64,000 nt of DNA, from positions 1,054,001-1,118,000 of the forward strand of contig JAGTXO010000003.1 in NCBI GenBank assembly GCA_019448385.1. The letters are read 5' to 3'. The first letter of the stretch is position 1; every line of letters begins with the position of its first letter. Below, one piece after another: positions 20,801-30,343 of this stretch. The notes under the pieces were generated by a model. The model saw only the letters and a program-made list of their open reading frames with translations. It ran no database searches and was not told the DNA's origin. This DNA is from Diacronema lutheri. Lineage: Eukaryota > Haptophyta > Pavlovophyceae > Pavlovales > Pavlovaceae. A program made the translations under genes and the position numbers.

Positions 20801-22363
20801 GACGTGCGCGTCAGGTACGCGGTCTTCGCGACGCGCTTCGACATCTCCAACCGCGTCTTCGACTACGCCGGGCGCGAGCGGCCGCCGGCCGATCTGCCGT
20901 GGCACGCGCGGCGCTCGTGGGTGGGCCTCGCGCCGCTGCCGCGCGTGCCGCTCCCGGGCCGGCAGCCCGTCACGTCGGTGGTGACGGATGGCGTCGCCGT
21001 GCACGCCGTCGCGACCGTCCTCGTGCCGAAGGCGCAGGCGCCGGCCGGCAGCTCGAGCGTCCTGCACCGCTGGCGCCGGCCGGACGGGCGCATCGCCGTC
21101 GCGCTCGGCTCCGAGCTGCGGCGGGCGATCGACATCGAGGAGGCGGTCGTCGTCGCGGCCGACCCGAACATGGGCAACATCACCACCTACTCTGCGCACG
21201 TCGGGCGGGCGGCCGTCTGGCGGCAGTTCACGCAGCGCGCGCGCGCGCGCGCCGCGGGCTTTGCGCGCGAGACGGCCAAGACCAACGCGGCGCGGCGGCG
21301 CGTGCGCACCGACGGGCGCGGCGAGGAGTTCAGCGTGGAGGCGGACGAGGCGCGGCTTGGCGAGGCGCACAGCGCCAAGGTGCTCGACGCGGGCAAATAC
21401 ATCGCCTTCCACCGCGAGAGCGCGCGGGTGCGCGAGCGCGCCGCCGAGCACGTGTACGACGCGCCGGCGCGCCGCAAGGAGCGCTGGCGGCGCGACAGCG
21501 GCGGGCGGTCCAACGCGGCGCGCGTCGCCGAGGCGCTCATCGCGGCGCACTGCGTCGACGGCGTGACGCGCGACCGGCTGCTCGTGTGCGTGGGCAAGTG
21601 GCTGCACGACCACAAGGGCGCGCAGCCCAAGGGCGCGCCGCCCGCCTTCCAGGTGGGGCTGCTGCGCGAGCTGCGGCGGCGCGGCGTCGCGGCCGTCTTC
21701 GTGCCCGAGCCGTACACGTCGATGCACTGCTCGATGCCGCGGCTCGCCAAGGGCGGCAGGCTGCAGCGCTGCGGCGCGGAGCTCGCGCAGAACCCGCGCC
21801 TGCCCGTGGCAAAGGGCGGCACGCGCACGGTGCACGCGCTCGTCATCTGCCCGGCGTGCAACGGCGGCAAGAAGCCCGTGCACCGCGACTACAACGCCGC
21901 GCGCAACATCTTCTACGACGTGCACGACATGGCGGCGCACGCGGCCGGGCGCGACACCACGTCGACGCCTGAGCGCTTTGCCCTCGTGCTCGCCTGGTGG
22001 GCGCGCGGCGAGGTGTGGGAGCGTGAGGAGCGCATGGTGCACGGCGAGGGCGACGACTGCGACGACGAGTGCGACGGCGACGACGAGGGCGACGACGAGG
22101 GCGACGACGACGACGACGACGATGGCAGCGGCGACGGCGGCGGCGGCGAGGGCGACGGCGACGGCGACGGCGACGGAGGCGGCGGCGGCGACGACGACGA
22201 TGACGGCGGGGGAGGCGGCGGCGGCGACGGCGGTGGCGACGACGGCGGCGGGCGCGGCGGCGGTGGCGGCGGCGGCTCTCGCGCCCGCACCCCCGCCCGC
22301 GGAGCTGCCAGCGCCAGTGCCGGCGGCGGCAGCGCGCGCGGGCCGAAGCGCGGCCGGCGTTGA
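8805..22363 (+). CDS. Giant multi-domain protein: Ulp1-like protease, YqaJ exonuclease, chromodomain, Fanzor nuclease
   Basis: One frame is open from before 8457 to 20507. A good GT-AG intron (20508-20635; donor AAT|GTGCGC, acceptor GCGCAG|GTG) then joins it to 20636-22363 (stop TGA 22361-22363). From the ATG at 8805 (MRASNRFEPLLL) this is about 4,476 residues; the true start is unknown. Order: Pro/Ala and helical repeats; C48-like protease (about 10.8-11.5 kb); poly-Ala; uncharacterised regions; YqaJ-like nuclease (about 15.5-16.06 kb); Pro-rich linkers; chromodomain (about 19.18-19.38 kb); Fanzor (about 19.64-22.0 kb); acidic-glycine tail ending in a basic GPKRGRR. It may be one polyprotein or several genes: stop codons are rare here, and hidden introns of length 3n cannot be excluded. 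Domain continuity in one frame over 11.7 kb is seen directly. Confidence 0.65.
10797..11490 (+). other. Ulp1/C48-like cysteine protease domain
   Basis: A His-Asp-Gln-Cys order typical of SUMO-protease (Ulp1, family C48) and adenain-like folds can be read: His in SGHFTALRLV (codon 11154), Asp in LVDTLAS (11223), Gln and Cys in QRGATCGLAVVG (Gln 11346, Cys 11361). The Gln-to-Cys spacing of five matches the other Ulp1-like protein in this window (55.5-55.7 kb). The same domain is repeated at 62472 onward with His at 62828 and Cys at 63035. Overall similarity to known members is not obvious by eye, so this is a motif-level call. Confidence 0.55.
11764..11819 (+). repeat. (GCC)n poly-alanine tract
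   Basis: A GCC triplet run encodes about 16-17 alanines, directly after proline-rich runs. The equivalent tract in the second copy (63430-63510) is much longer. Confidence 0.9.
15505..16065 (+). other. YqaJ-like (lambda-exonuclease fold) nuclease domain
   Basis: The segment starts with RSPRWHDERWEEVTGSKVGD, resembling the YqaJ/phage-recombinase opening where a Trp/Arg-rich helix is followed by a (T/A)(A/G)SxxG-like motif. The nuclease core follows: FAFSPDGLAI (metal-binding Asp), then VLVEVKTLTK (the E-x-K of PD-(D/E)XK enzymes), then HRDQLQLGMHVLG (the conserved Gln helix), and VQYLRHEDRIVVHVV. Known relatives are 5'-3' exonucleases used in single-strand annealing and in viruses and transposons. 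Here it sits in the same frame as the downstream chromodomain and Fanzor. Confidence 0.75.
19180..19380 (+). other. Chromodomain
   Basis: Reads YEVEAVVDERRKAGKKVTF, then FRIRWRGYDESADTWEP, then VSSDLVAQFRK. This is the classic chromodomain layout: Y-x-V-E-x-V-V-D at the first strand, (F)RIRWRGY, the D-T-W-E-P box, and a C-terminal helix. Aromatic-cage positions (Y, W, W/Y) appear intact. Known chromodomains bind methylated histone H3 tails. In chromoviral integrases they steer integration to heterochromatin; a comparable targeting role here is inference. Confidence 0.88.
19640..22000 (+). other. Fanzor (eukaryotic TnpB-like) RNA-guided nuclease module
   Basis: RuvC-I Asp lies in VVVAADPNMGN (codon 21161). 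At the usual RuvC-II position the sequence reads LLVCVGKW, without a Glu. An alternative Glu occurs in FVPEPYTSMHC (codon 21707), which is the rearranged Glu pattern reported for Fanzor proteins. The zinc ribbon has Cys codons at 21728, 21770, 21848 and 21857 (the last pair CPAC). RuvC-III Asp is in HRDYNAARNI (codon 21887). The N-terminal recognition part lies in exon 1 and the RuvC/Zn part in exon 2, split by a 128-nt intron. Fanzors are guided by omega-RNA to cut DNA next to a short motif. All three acidic residues and four Cys are present, so it looks catalytically intact. Confidence 0.88.
22050..22340 (+). repeat. Acidic/glycine triplet-repeat tail of the Fanzor gene
   Basis: GAC/GGC-type triplets encode alternating runs of Asp and Gly, about 90 codons. 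They precede a short basic end that could be a nuclear-localisation signal (GPKRGRR). A G-rich, purine-biased plus strand could also form secondary structure in RNA. Confidence 0.8.
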
Positions 22364-22953
22364 CGCACGGCCGAGCCGCGCAGCGGTCGACGCTTTGCGG
22401 GCTCTGCCCAGGTCGCGCGCGGCTGGCGACGCGTACCGCATTCGGCACGCCCGTGCACGCCGCCACCCGTGGCCGAGCGCGCCGCACCAGCCGGCCCGCT
22501 CCAACCGCCGTGCGGATCACGGACGCTCGCTACGGCTCGTCGGCGCGCGTCACCTCCGCCGGCGGCCACGGCGCCGTCTGCTCCGGCCTCGTCGCGAGCA
22601 GCCCGACCGCTGCTCGCCGCCCGCACGCCGCCGCAGCAACGCTGCGCGTCGTGCTCCCCCGCTCGCCAAACGCGAAGAGCTCCCTCACAAGGACGTCCTT
22701 CCGAACGGCCCGCGCTGCACTCGGGGCGCTCGATCGTGCCCCTGATCGGATTTGGCTTGACCATCTATACATTGTCATTAAATTTTACCGTGCCGTCGTA
22801 GGAAATGCAAAGTAGCTGCCAATTCACTCCTGGGCGTCCTTGTTCGAGAGGGTGCGCAGAGTCTGCGCCCGCCCGCTGGCGTGTCGCGCGCTCATCGGGC
22901 CTCGCCGCGTGCGCGCATTACTGCCCCCGCTCGCAGCTCCCATGCCGTCCTCG
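22364..22953. other. Intergenic 590 bp: Fanzor 3' flank and likely right end of the element
   Basis: No gene is supported. The first 350 bp is GC-rich; an AT-richer patch (TATACATTGTCATTAAATTTTACC) lies at about 22768-22791. In known Fanzor and TnpB loci the guide RNA is encoded at or after the 3' end of the nuclease gene and its guide part runs out of the element, so this flank is the place to look for one. I see no clear hairpin set or terminal repeat by eye. Confidence 0.3.
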
Positions 22954-25379
22954 TCAGCGGCGCGCGGCTCGGGCGCGCAGCAGCGAGATCGTGTCGGTGA
23001 GTCCGTTGATAAGCGCCTCGCGCTCCTGCTGCGAGAGCGTCAGCCATCGCTCCGCGTCCGCCGATCCACTCGCGGCGCCGGCGCCCTGCGTGAGCAGCGC
23101 GTCGAGCGCGTGCTCGCCCGCGACGCACGGCGTGTGCCCGGCGTTGTTCTGCGCGACCACGTCGGCGCCGTGGTCGCAGAGGAGCGCAACCTCCGCGTGG
23201 AGCCCGCGGCGGGCGTACTCATGGAGCGCCGTGTCGCCGCGGAACGGTTCGACGAAGGCCGTGCTCGCGCCGTGCGCGAGGAGCAGGTCGACGACGCGCC
23301 GCCGGTCCGCCGGCCGCTCGCACAGGGCCGCGGCGAAGAGCGTGGTCTGCCCCTCGCCCGTCGTCGCGTCGGCGAGCGCGCGGTCTGCGCGCAGCAGCTC
23401 GCCGACGGTGAGCGGCCCGCCGTTCGCCGCCGCGTTGTGCACGGGCGTGAACCACTGCTGGAGGCAATCGTCACACAGCGGGTCGGCGCCCGCGTCGAGC
23501 AGCACGCGCGTGATCTGCGCGGCGACGTCGTCGCCGATCACGTCGAGCATCCTCGCCGTGTAGTTGAGCGGGGTCGTGCCGCCCGTCGGTTGTGCCCACG
23601 TCCACTCCGAGCCGACGCCCTCCCAGCCCCACTCGGTGCGATAGTAGGCGTCGACGATGCCGCCCATCTCGAGGTATCGCCGCACGCCGTCGACCGAGCC
23701 GCCGAGGATGGCGCGGTAGACGTGCACACCCAACGGCGGCGCGGCCGGCTGCGCGTGGCGCGCGGGCGCGCGCGCCGCGCGCGGCTGCGGCGGCGCGTCG
23801 TTGGCGTCGCGGCCGCCGCCGCGCCAGGACAGCGCCTCTTCGACGAGTTGCTGCGGGTCGGTTGCGTGGTGCAGCGCGGCGGCCGAGCCCGCGTGCGTCA
23901 GGCTGCGCTCGAGCTTTGCGCGGAAGTGGCCCTCGTAAGGATGGCCTTCAAGGATGTCGCCCGTCGCCTCGTCGCAGATGGCGACGCGCCGGTCGGCGTA
24001 CGATGGCTGACGCGGGTCGACGGGCACCCAGAGCAGGCCGGGTGGAAGGGGCAGCTCAACCATTTCGACGAGCAGCCTGCACGGCGTTACACGAGAGAGC
24101 GGGGGGACGCGAGGGATGGGGGGGGAATGAGGAGGGATGGAAGGGATGGAGGCGAGCGCGCGGGCGCGAGGGCGCGGGGGCGAGGGCGAGGGGGCGAGGG
24201 CGCGGGGGCGAGCGCGCGGGCGCGAGGGCGCGGGGGCGAGGGCGCGGGGGCGAGGGCGCGGGGGCGAGGGCGCGGGGGCGAGCGCGCGCGCACCAGAGGA
24301 GATTCATGTCGAGCGTTGCCATGCGCAGCCAAGTGGCTGCAGCGTCGAGGAGATCGAAAAGCGGCACGAGGAGGGGCAAGATCGCCTTGGCGGTCGCATC
24401 GTCGCCCTGCTGCGTGTCGATCCGCGTCGAGAAGTCATACCACTGCCGCTGCGCGCGCTGGAGCGCGCCAAACTTGCCCTGCCGGCCCGCGGGCGCGTCG
24501 TAGCGCACGCACAGCTCCTCGAGCGTGCAGACGCAGAGCAGCGCCACCTCGCTCTCTCGCATCACAAACTCGTGCTGCGGGCTGCCGTCAGACGAGCGCG
24601 CGGACAGGGCGAGCGTGTTGAACCCTTCGAACGCGCCGCTCTCGCCGCCGCTCGCGAGCGCGTCCGCGCGCGCGCGCTTGAGCGCGTCGCGCGTCTCGGC
24701 GGACTGAGGACCAATAGAGATGACATCGATGGCTGAGACCCCAATCTCGATTGTGCCCACGCGCGGGAACGCGGCGGGCGCATGCGCGCCGCTGCCGCCG
24801 CCGCCGCCGCCGCCGCCACTGCCGCCGCCGCCGCTGCCGCCGTCGCCGCTGCCGCCGTCGCCGCCCATGCTCGCGCGCCGGTTCGCGCCGACGGCCTGGG
24901 CCGCCGCCTGCGCCGCCTGCGCGAAGCGGTCGAAAATGCCGCTTGACGCACGGCCTGCCGCGGCGAGGTTTGGCGGCGCGGTTCCGGCCACACCGTCGCC
25001 GCCGGACTTCGCCTGCGCCGCTGCGCGCGCGTGCGGCACCCAGCGCAGCATGAGGTGGTCGGCGGAGAGGGAGAGGGTGCCGTCGACGAGCGCCCAGCCC
25101 GTCCAGCTCGCGCCGGCCGCGCCGGCGGGCGTGCCCGCCGCGTGCGCGAGCACAAAACAGCTCGCGCGCACGCCAGCCTCGAGCTGCGCGCACCGCTGCG
25201 TGATTGGCTGGCAGAGTGGGGCGAGAACCGGCGCGGCGCGCTGCGGCCGCAGCCTCTGCAGAAGCGGCGAGCGCGCATCCGCAAACGGAGACGTCGCGCC
25301 GTCGTCGTCGACGCCACGGCCGCCGCCGCTGCCGTCACCCGCGCTCGGCGGCGCGCGCGGCACGTCGACGTCCGGGCGC

Positions 25380-25438
<59 letters not shown>

Positions 25439-27411
25439 CGCCGTCCTGCGACGCTCGTCCGCCTCGTCGAGCCGCGCCTGCGCCGCCTCCGCTTCGGACG
25501 TGTGCGATAAACCGATGACCGCCGCGCGCGCAAGCAAGCTGGCCAGCGCGTCGATGTCATGGTCGGCGAGCGGCGTGGCGCGGCCGCCGGCGCTGACGGC
25601 GAGCGCGGCAAGCACGTGCGCGCGCTCGCCCGCAGCCTCGGCCTCGCGCCGCGCCTGCTGCAGCAGCTCGGGCGAGATATCGAGCCGTGACGCGCGCGCG
25701 ATGAGCTCGCGCAGTTTCGCCGCGTCTGCGCTGCCGCCGTCCGCGCGGCGAAGCGCGGCGCGCAGCTCGGCGTCGACGGCCGCCGAGTCCTTGGCGCGCG
25801 CGAGAAGCGCGTCTCCGCGCGCCACTAGCCCGCCGTCGACGCCGAGCACGCGCGCGCGCGCGAGGAGCTCGGCGACCAGGCCGGCGTCAACGCCGCCGGT
25901 CGTGTGCGCGCCGCCGCCGCTGCCGAGGGCAAGCTGCGCCTCGAGCGCGGCGGCGACCTCCTCGCGCTCGCGCAGCGCGCGCAGCGTGCGCAACGCGCCC
26001 TGCACGACCGGATCGGACCCGAGGCCCACCTCGAGGGCGAGCGAGACCACCTCCTGCAGCCGCGAGACGTCGGGCCGCGCCGCGCTCGCCTCGGCGCGCA
26101 CGCGCTCGAGGAGCTGCGCGCGCACCGCACCCTCTCGCGCGCTCTCGAGCGCGGCGTGCAGCGGCCCTCGCATGCAGACGAGCGTGCGACCGACCGCAAA
26201 CGGGCGCGGCGCGCCACCTCCGCCGCCACCGCCGCCACTGCCACCGCCGCGGCGAGCGCCGCCGCCGCCCGCTGCCGCCGCGGCGAGCTCGGCCGGCAGC
26301 TCGTCGAAGAAGCGCTCGCACGCGGTGCGCCGCTGCTCGCCCTCCGCCGCGCCGAGCGCGCGCTCCGCGCCCGTGGCCGGCAGCAGCATCGCGTAACGCT
26401 CGACGAACGCGGCATGCGTCATTCGGTGGCCATAACCGCGCCGACGCACCTCCGCAACCGCGAGCATGCCCATGTAGCGCAGCTGGAGGAGGGCAAAGGA
26501 CGCTTCGAGCGAGTCCGGCGCGAGCTGCCCGTTCGGCTTGACGCAGCGCACAAAGTGGAGCGACGTGGAGCTCAGCCGCTCGAGCAGCGCGTCGAGCGAG
26601 CGCGTGAACACGGCCGTGAGCGCCGCGCCCGACGCGCCGCGCGCGCCCGGCCGCCGCGCGCCCGGCGCGGCGCGCGTGCGCGCGCCGCCGCCCGCGCCGG
26701 CCACGGCGGAGTCCGCGTTCCGTTTGAGCTCGCCAAAGATGCCACGCAGCAACGGCACGCGCGAGCCGGCGAGGAGCGCGAGCAGGTCGGTCGGGACGGC
26801 GTTCCGGTTCTTATCGACAAAGCCGTCGACTGCGTACGTCACCGTGCCCGCGTAATGGCGAACGCCGAACTGCATCGCCGCCGCGCCGCCGCGCGGCGGC
26901 GCGAACGCCGGCTGCTGCTGGAGCACGCCAAGGCACTTCTCGAGGTAGTTTGTGTCCGAGCCGTTGGGCAGCGTCACTTCTTCCGAGAGGAGGGAGAGGA
27001 TGGAGCCGCCGCCGGCCGGACCGCCGCCGGCCGGACCGCCGCCGGCCGGACCGCCGCCGGCCGGACCGCCGCCGGCCGGACCGCCGCCAACGCCAGAGCT
27101 GCGGCGCGCGCCGCCGTGCAGCAGCGCAAGCGTCGTCGCGTTGTCGCCGTACGCGAGCGCGGCCGACGCGTCCGCCGAGCCGTACAGGTCGATGCCGTCG
27201 TCCGACAGCTGGCGCAGGTCCATTTCGAAGACATGCACGTTGAAGAGGTGATGCAGCCGTTCATTCGCATAATTAATCAGCAGCTGCTCGAGGGAGTTGG
27301 TCGCGAAGCACTCGAAGCCGAAGATGTCGAGGCAGCCGACGTACAGCCCGCCGCTCTCGAGCGTCGCGTTCGATAGCGCGCCGCCGCTCGAGCCGCCCGT
27401 CGCGACACCAC

Positions 27412-27442
<31 letters not shown>

Positions 27443-28918
27443 ACCGCCCGGCACGTGCGCGTGCTCGCGCTCGCCGATGCCATGCATCGCGCGGTTGAGC
27501 TCAGCGAAGAGGTGCTCTTCAAAAAGCGCCGCGTACAGCGCGCGCGCGAGCGCGTCGCGCTGCGCGCCCGCGTGCGCGCGCGAGAGCGGCACGCGCACCG
27601 CGGGGAAACGACCGACGAGCCGAACGGTCAGCGCGTCCGCGACGGCGTCGGAGTCCACACCGAGCAGCGCGGCGGCGCGCTCGAGCGCGGCGCGCGTGGT
27701 GGGCGCGACGGCCGCGCCTTCGTCCTGGTGCTCGCCCGCGCTCGCCGCGTCGAACGCCACGTTGCCCACGTGAAGGACCGCGGCGACGACGTCGTCGAGC
27801 GCGTCCGCGTGCGCACCGCCGAGTCCCAGCGCGTCGAGCGCGCGCGCGCACGCGTGCCGGCGCTCGCCGTCTTCGGGTCGGATGGCGGCGACGACGGCCG
27901 AGTCGCCGCCGCCCGCGCGCAGGTACCGGTACGCCTCGGGCGCTGGCGTGAGCGACAGACGCTCGGCGAGGGAACGATCGTCGCGCGCGGCGGCGAGGAT
28001 CTGGTAAAAAGCGTGCAGCGCTCTCTCGCCTGCCGCATGGCCCGTGATGCGGCTGCGCTCGAGGAGGTAGGAGGTGAGCCGCGCGGAGGAGATCGTGCCG
28101 CCCGCTCGCACGTCGAGCGACACCTCGATCCACTTGCCGAAGCGCGATGACTGCGACGTGGCACGCGAGCGCGCGCGGCGCGCGGGCAGACCGCTCGGCG
28201 CCCGAACGGCGCGCGCGCGCGCGCGCGCGCGCGTGCGCGCGCGCACGTTGTGGTTGCGCGTGGTGGCGGCGTTGCCAAACGTCTCGAGCACCGGGTTGCA
28301 GTGCAGCAGCGCCGCTTCGATGCGCGACGCCGCCGACCCGCCGCCGCCGCCGCCCGCGCCCTGCGAGCGCGAGACAAGGTGGCGCAGCCACAGTTTGGTT
28401 GACTCCGTCTTTCCCGCGCCGCTCTCGCCGCTGATGAGGATGGCTTGCGGCTTGCGCTCGCGCAGCGCGGCGCGGTACGCACCCTCGGCCAGCACGTACA
28501 CGTGCGGCGGCAACTCGTCCCACGCGCGCGCGTCCGCGGCGCGCGCGCGCAAGAGCACATCGTCATCCGCGCGAGACACATCCTTGAAAGGGTTGATGGC
28601 GACGAGGATGGTGCCGACAAAGGTGTAAACCTCGTCGCGCGCGTAGCGCGCACGCAGGTTCTGCAAGATTGCAAACTCGTTCAGGTGCGTCAGCTTCACC
28701 AGGTCGGGCGCGCCCTCGAGCGCGAGCGGGTCCGCCTCGGAGATGAGCTCAGCGTCCGCGCCGGTCGGCGAGAAGGGCGCGCCGCCCTCGAGCGGCTCAA
28801 CCGTGATGGCCATGCGCGGCGGATACCCGTTGCACTTGACCACGCGGCACGGCCGGCACACCAGCCGCTCGTCCGGCACGAGGACGAGCTGGCCGCTCGC
28901 GAACTTGCCCGTCGACAT
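22954..28918 (-). CDS. Myosin heavy chain with C-terminal ankyrin repeats
   Basis: Start ATG at 28918 (MSTGKFASGQLVLVPDERLV). Motor domain: P-loop GESGAGKTESTK (about residue 160); switch I NHN|SSRFGKW, restored by removing a 96-nt intron at 28151-28246; DIFGFECF and the relay region; FVRCVKPN; converter/lever start VGRTLVCMR. A loop insert (about 27003-27090) holds a 15-bp tandem repeat coding Gly-Gly-Pro-Ala-Gly-like units, and a poly-Ala run lies at 25380-25440. A second intron (24077-24293, 217 nt) joins MNLLW to LLVEMVELPLPPGLLWVPVD, shifting into the ankyrin frame. Ankyrin repeats follow (e.g. NGGPLTVGELLRADRALAD, GDTALHEYARRGLHAEVALL) to the stop at 22954. About 1,883 residues. Actin-based motor with a protein-binding tail; the myosin class is unclear. 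Confidence 0.88.
24163..24293. repeat. G-rich 12-bp minisatellite inside a myosin intron
   Basis: Imperfect repeats of GCGGGGGCGAGG on the plus strand (C-rich in the transcript) fill much of the 217-nt intron. This explains the long Pro/Arg/Ala read-through frame seen there. Confidence 0.8.
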
Positions 28919-29017
28919 ATGGCTCGGAGGGCCGAGGGCTGACCTGCTCGGGCCGAGGGCTGCCCGTCCAACTTTGCGTCGAAAAACGATTTTGGGCCAA
29001 TTTTGGTTTTTCGCGCC
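28919..29017. promoter_or_regulatory. Bidirectional promoter region, myosin / YchJ-like gene
   Basis: Only 99 bp separates the two start codons. It holds two direct copies of GGGCCGAGGGCTG (about 28929-28960) and an AT-richer stretch AAAAACGATTTTGGGCCAATTTTGG that could serve as core promoter or initiator. No TATA box is evident. Confidence 0.5.
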
Positions 29018-29740
29018 ATGCACTCCTGTGTCGTCGTCCTCGTGGCGAGCGCCTTCTCGCGACAATTGGCGAACCAGCGGCCGAGCACGCACCGCGTGCC
29101 CGCCGTGCGCGCCGGCGGCTTCGGCAACGTGCGCGCGCGTGATCGTCGCCCCGAGCCCGATGAGCTGTGCGCGTGCGGTAGTGGCGCGAGCTACGGCGCG
29201 TGCTGCGCACGGCTGCACAATGGCGCGCTCGCCACGGGCGTGCAAGAGCTGATCCGCGCGCGTTTCACGGCGTACGAGTACAAATTGCCTAATTTCCTGC
29301 TCTCGCCCGCCGTCACCACCGGCGCTACCGACACCAAAGCCGTGCGCAAGGAGCTCGAGACGTACATGGGCAGCTACCGCTTCCTCAACCTGACCGTCGG
29401 CGAGCCGGTCGCGCTGCTGGCTGACGGCGCGGGGCGCGAGCGCGCTGCGTGCGAGATGACGAGCTGTTACCGCGCCCGCGCCGCCGAGATCTTCCGCAAG
29501 CATTCTCAGGTGATCAACGAGCGCGTCGTCACGTTCTCGGAGCGGTCCGTTTTTGTGCGCGGCGTGGACGGCGGCTGGCGGTACAGCGAGGCGGAGAGCG
29601 AAGGGTCGTACGAGGGAGAGCAAGGCTACGACCGCGAGGGCGCCGAGGCTCGCTTCCGTGAGATGCTCGCTGACAAGCGCGCGCGCGGTGTGGCGCTGCT
29701 GCCGCGTGAGGCGGCGTACGCCGCGCAGCACGGCTTGTGA
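29018..29740 (+). CDS. YchJ/UPF0225-type SEC-C zinc protein, probably organelle-targeted
   Basis: Start ATG 29018; 240 residues. The N-terminus MHSCVVVLVASAFSRQ is hydrophobic with an ASAF-like site, as in signal-plus-transit leaders of secondary plastids. The SEC-C-type cysteine motif CACGSGASYGACCARLH is followed by LIRARFTAYEYKLPNFLL. This is the same order as bacterial YchJ (CPCGSG...CC...H then RSRYTAY). The rest, with YMGSYRFLNLTV and VVTFSERSVFVRGVDGGWRY, fits the NTF2-like half of that family. Molecular function in the family is unproven (zinc/metal or protein binding). It is divergently transcribed from the myosin gene. Confidence 0.82.
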   Translation: MHSCVVVLVASAFSRQLANQRPSTHRVPAVRAGGFGNVRARDRRPEPDELCACGSGASYGACCARLHNGALATGVQELIRARFTAYEYKLPNFLLSPAVTTGATDTKAVRKELETYMGSYRFLNLTVGEPVALLADGAGRERAACEMTSCYRARAAEIFRKHSQVINERVVTFSERSVFVRGVDGGWRYSEAESEGSYEGEQGYDREGAEARFREMLADKRARGVALLPREAAYAAQHGL

Positions 29741-29959
29741 CAGTGATGCGCATTGCGCGCAGAGGAGAGGTGAGGAGGAGAAGAGGAAGAGGAGAGAGGA
29801 GACGGGTGAAGCCCAGTCCCATTGCCCGTTTCACGAGAGGCGTGCGGCTGCGCGTCCACCGTCCGAGGTCGCTGTGGTCGACTCGTCGTTACGACGTTAC
29901 GTAAAAGCGTTCAAAGCGGCAGACCCGGAGAGGTCTCGGAGAGCGAGAATTCTCAAAAG

Positions 29960-30343
29960 ATGGCCGTCCTCTTCCTGCGGGTCGTCGGTCTCCTCGTCGC
30001 CTGCCTCGCCACGGCGCGCGGGATGCGCGCGGGCGGCTCGTTTGCGCATTCGCGGGCGCACGCGCCGACTGTTTCCGCCGTCGCCTCGGTCCGCGCGGCG
30101 CCCGCGCCAGCCTCGACGATGGCGTTGAATGCAAACTCGGACTGGTTCTCGACGACCGCGCTCGTCGCGGAGAGCTTCATCGCAGCGCCCGCGCCGTCTG
30201 AGGACGAGCTCGCCGAGGTCGTCGAGGCGCTCGACGTGGCCGTGCGCGCGCACAAGCAGCTCAAGCGGAAGCTCGCCAGCCGTCTCGCCCGGCTGCGGAT
30301 GGACAGGCCTTCCTACTATCTGATGGACGGGCTTGATCACTGA
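29960..30343 (+). CDS. Small secreted or plastid-targeted protein
   Basis: 127 residues from ATG 29960. The start MAVLFLRVVGLLVACLATARG is a good signal peptide, followed by an Ala/Ser/Pro-rich stretch with SFAHS that could be a transit segment. The mature part has an acidic helix (EDELAEVVEALDVAVRAHKQ) and a basic one (LKRKLASRLARL), ending SYYLMDGLDH. I do not recognise the family. It runs toward the methyltransferase gene, whose stop is 153 bp away. Confidence 0.6.
   Translation: MAVLFLRVVGLLVACLATARGMRAGGSFAHSRAHAPTVSAVASVRAAPAPASTMALNANSDWFSTTALVAESFIAAPAPSEDELAEVVEALDVAVRAHKQLKRKLASRLARLRMDRPSYYLMDGLDH

Larger units (their letters stand above)
1336..22800 (+). mobile_element. Large composite mobile element, copy 1 (about 21 kb)
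   Basis: The left end is set by identity with a second copy: both begin with TATATA followed by GGCGCGGTCCGGGCTGGTCC, at about 1336 here and 43457 there. Cargo in order: unknown minus-strand gene, foldback repeat, PIF1-type helicase, USP protease, then the giant protease-YqaJ-chromodomain-Fanzor gene. The right end is not resolved and lies between the Fanzor stop (22363) and the myosin stop (22954). I found no obvious terminal inverted repeat matching the left end. Treating the left and right modules as one element is an inference from their same order and orientation at both loci. The helicase and the minus-strand gene look degraded (a few interruptions); the USP and Fanzor genes look intact. 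The family is unassigned. Confidence 0.6.

Noticed and set aside
21913-22764. Minus-strand 283-codon frame over the Fanzor tail and flank
   Set aside because: It is mostly antisense to the Asp/Gly repeats (poly-Pro/Ser), with no domain and no support.
1336-22800. Retrovirus, LTR element or Polinton
   Set aside because: No reverse transcriptase, integrase, protein-primed polymerase, capsid or long terminal repeats recognised; the chromodomain here sits with Fanzor, not with an integrase.
22954-24063. Ankyrin-repeat frame as a gene of its own starting at 24063
   Set aside because: An exact-phase intron joins it to the myosin gene, and the supposed ATG lies just inside the downstream exon.
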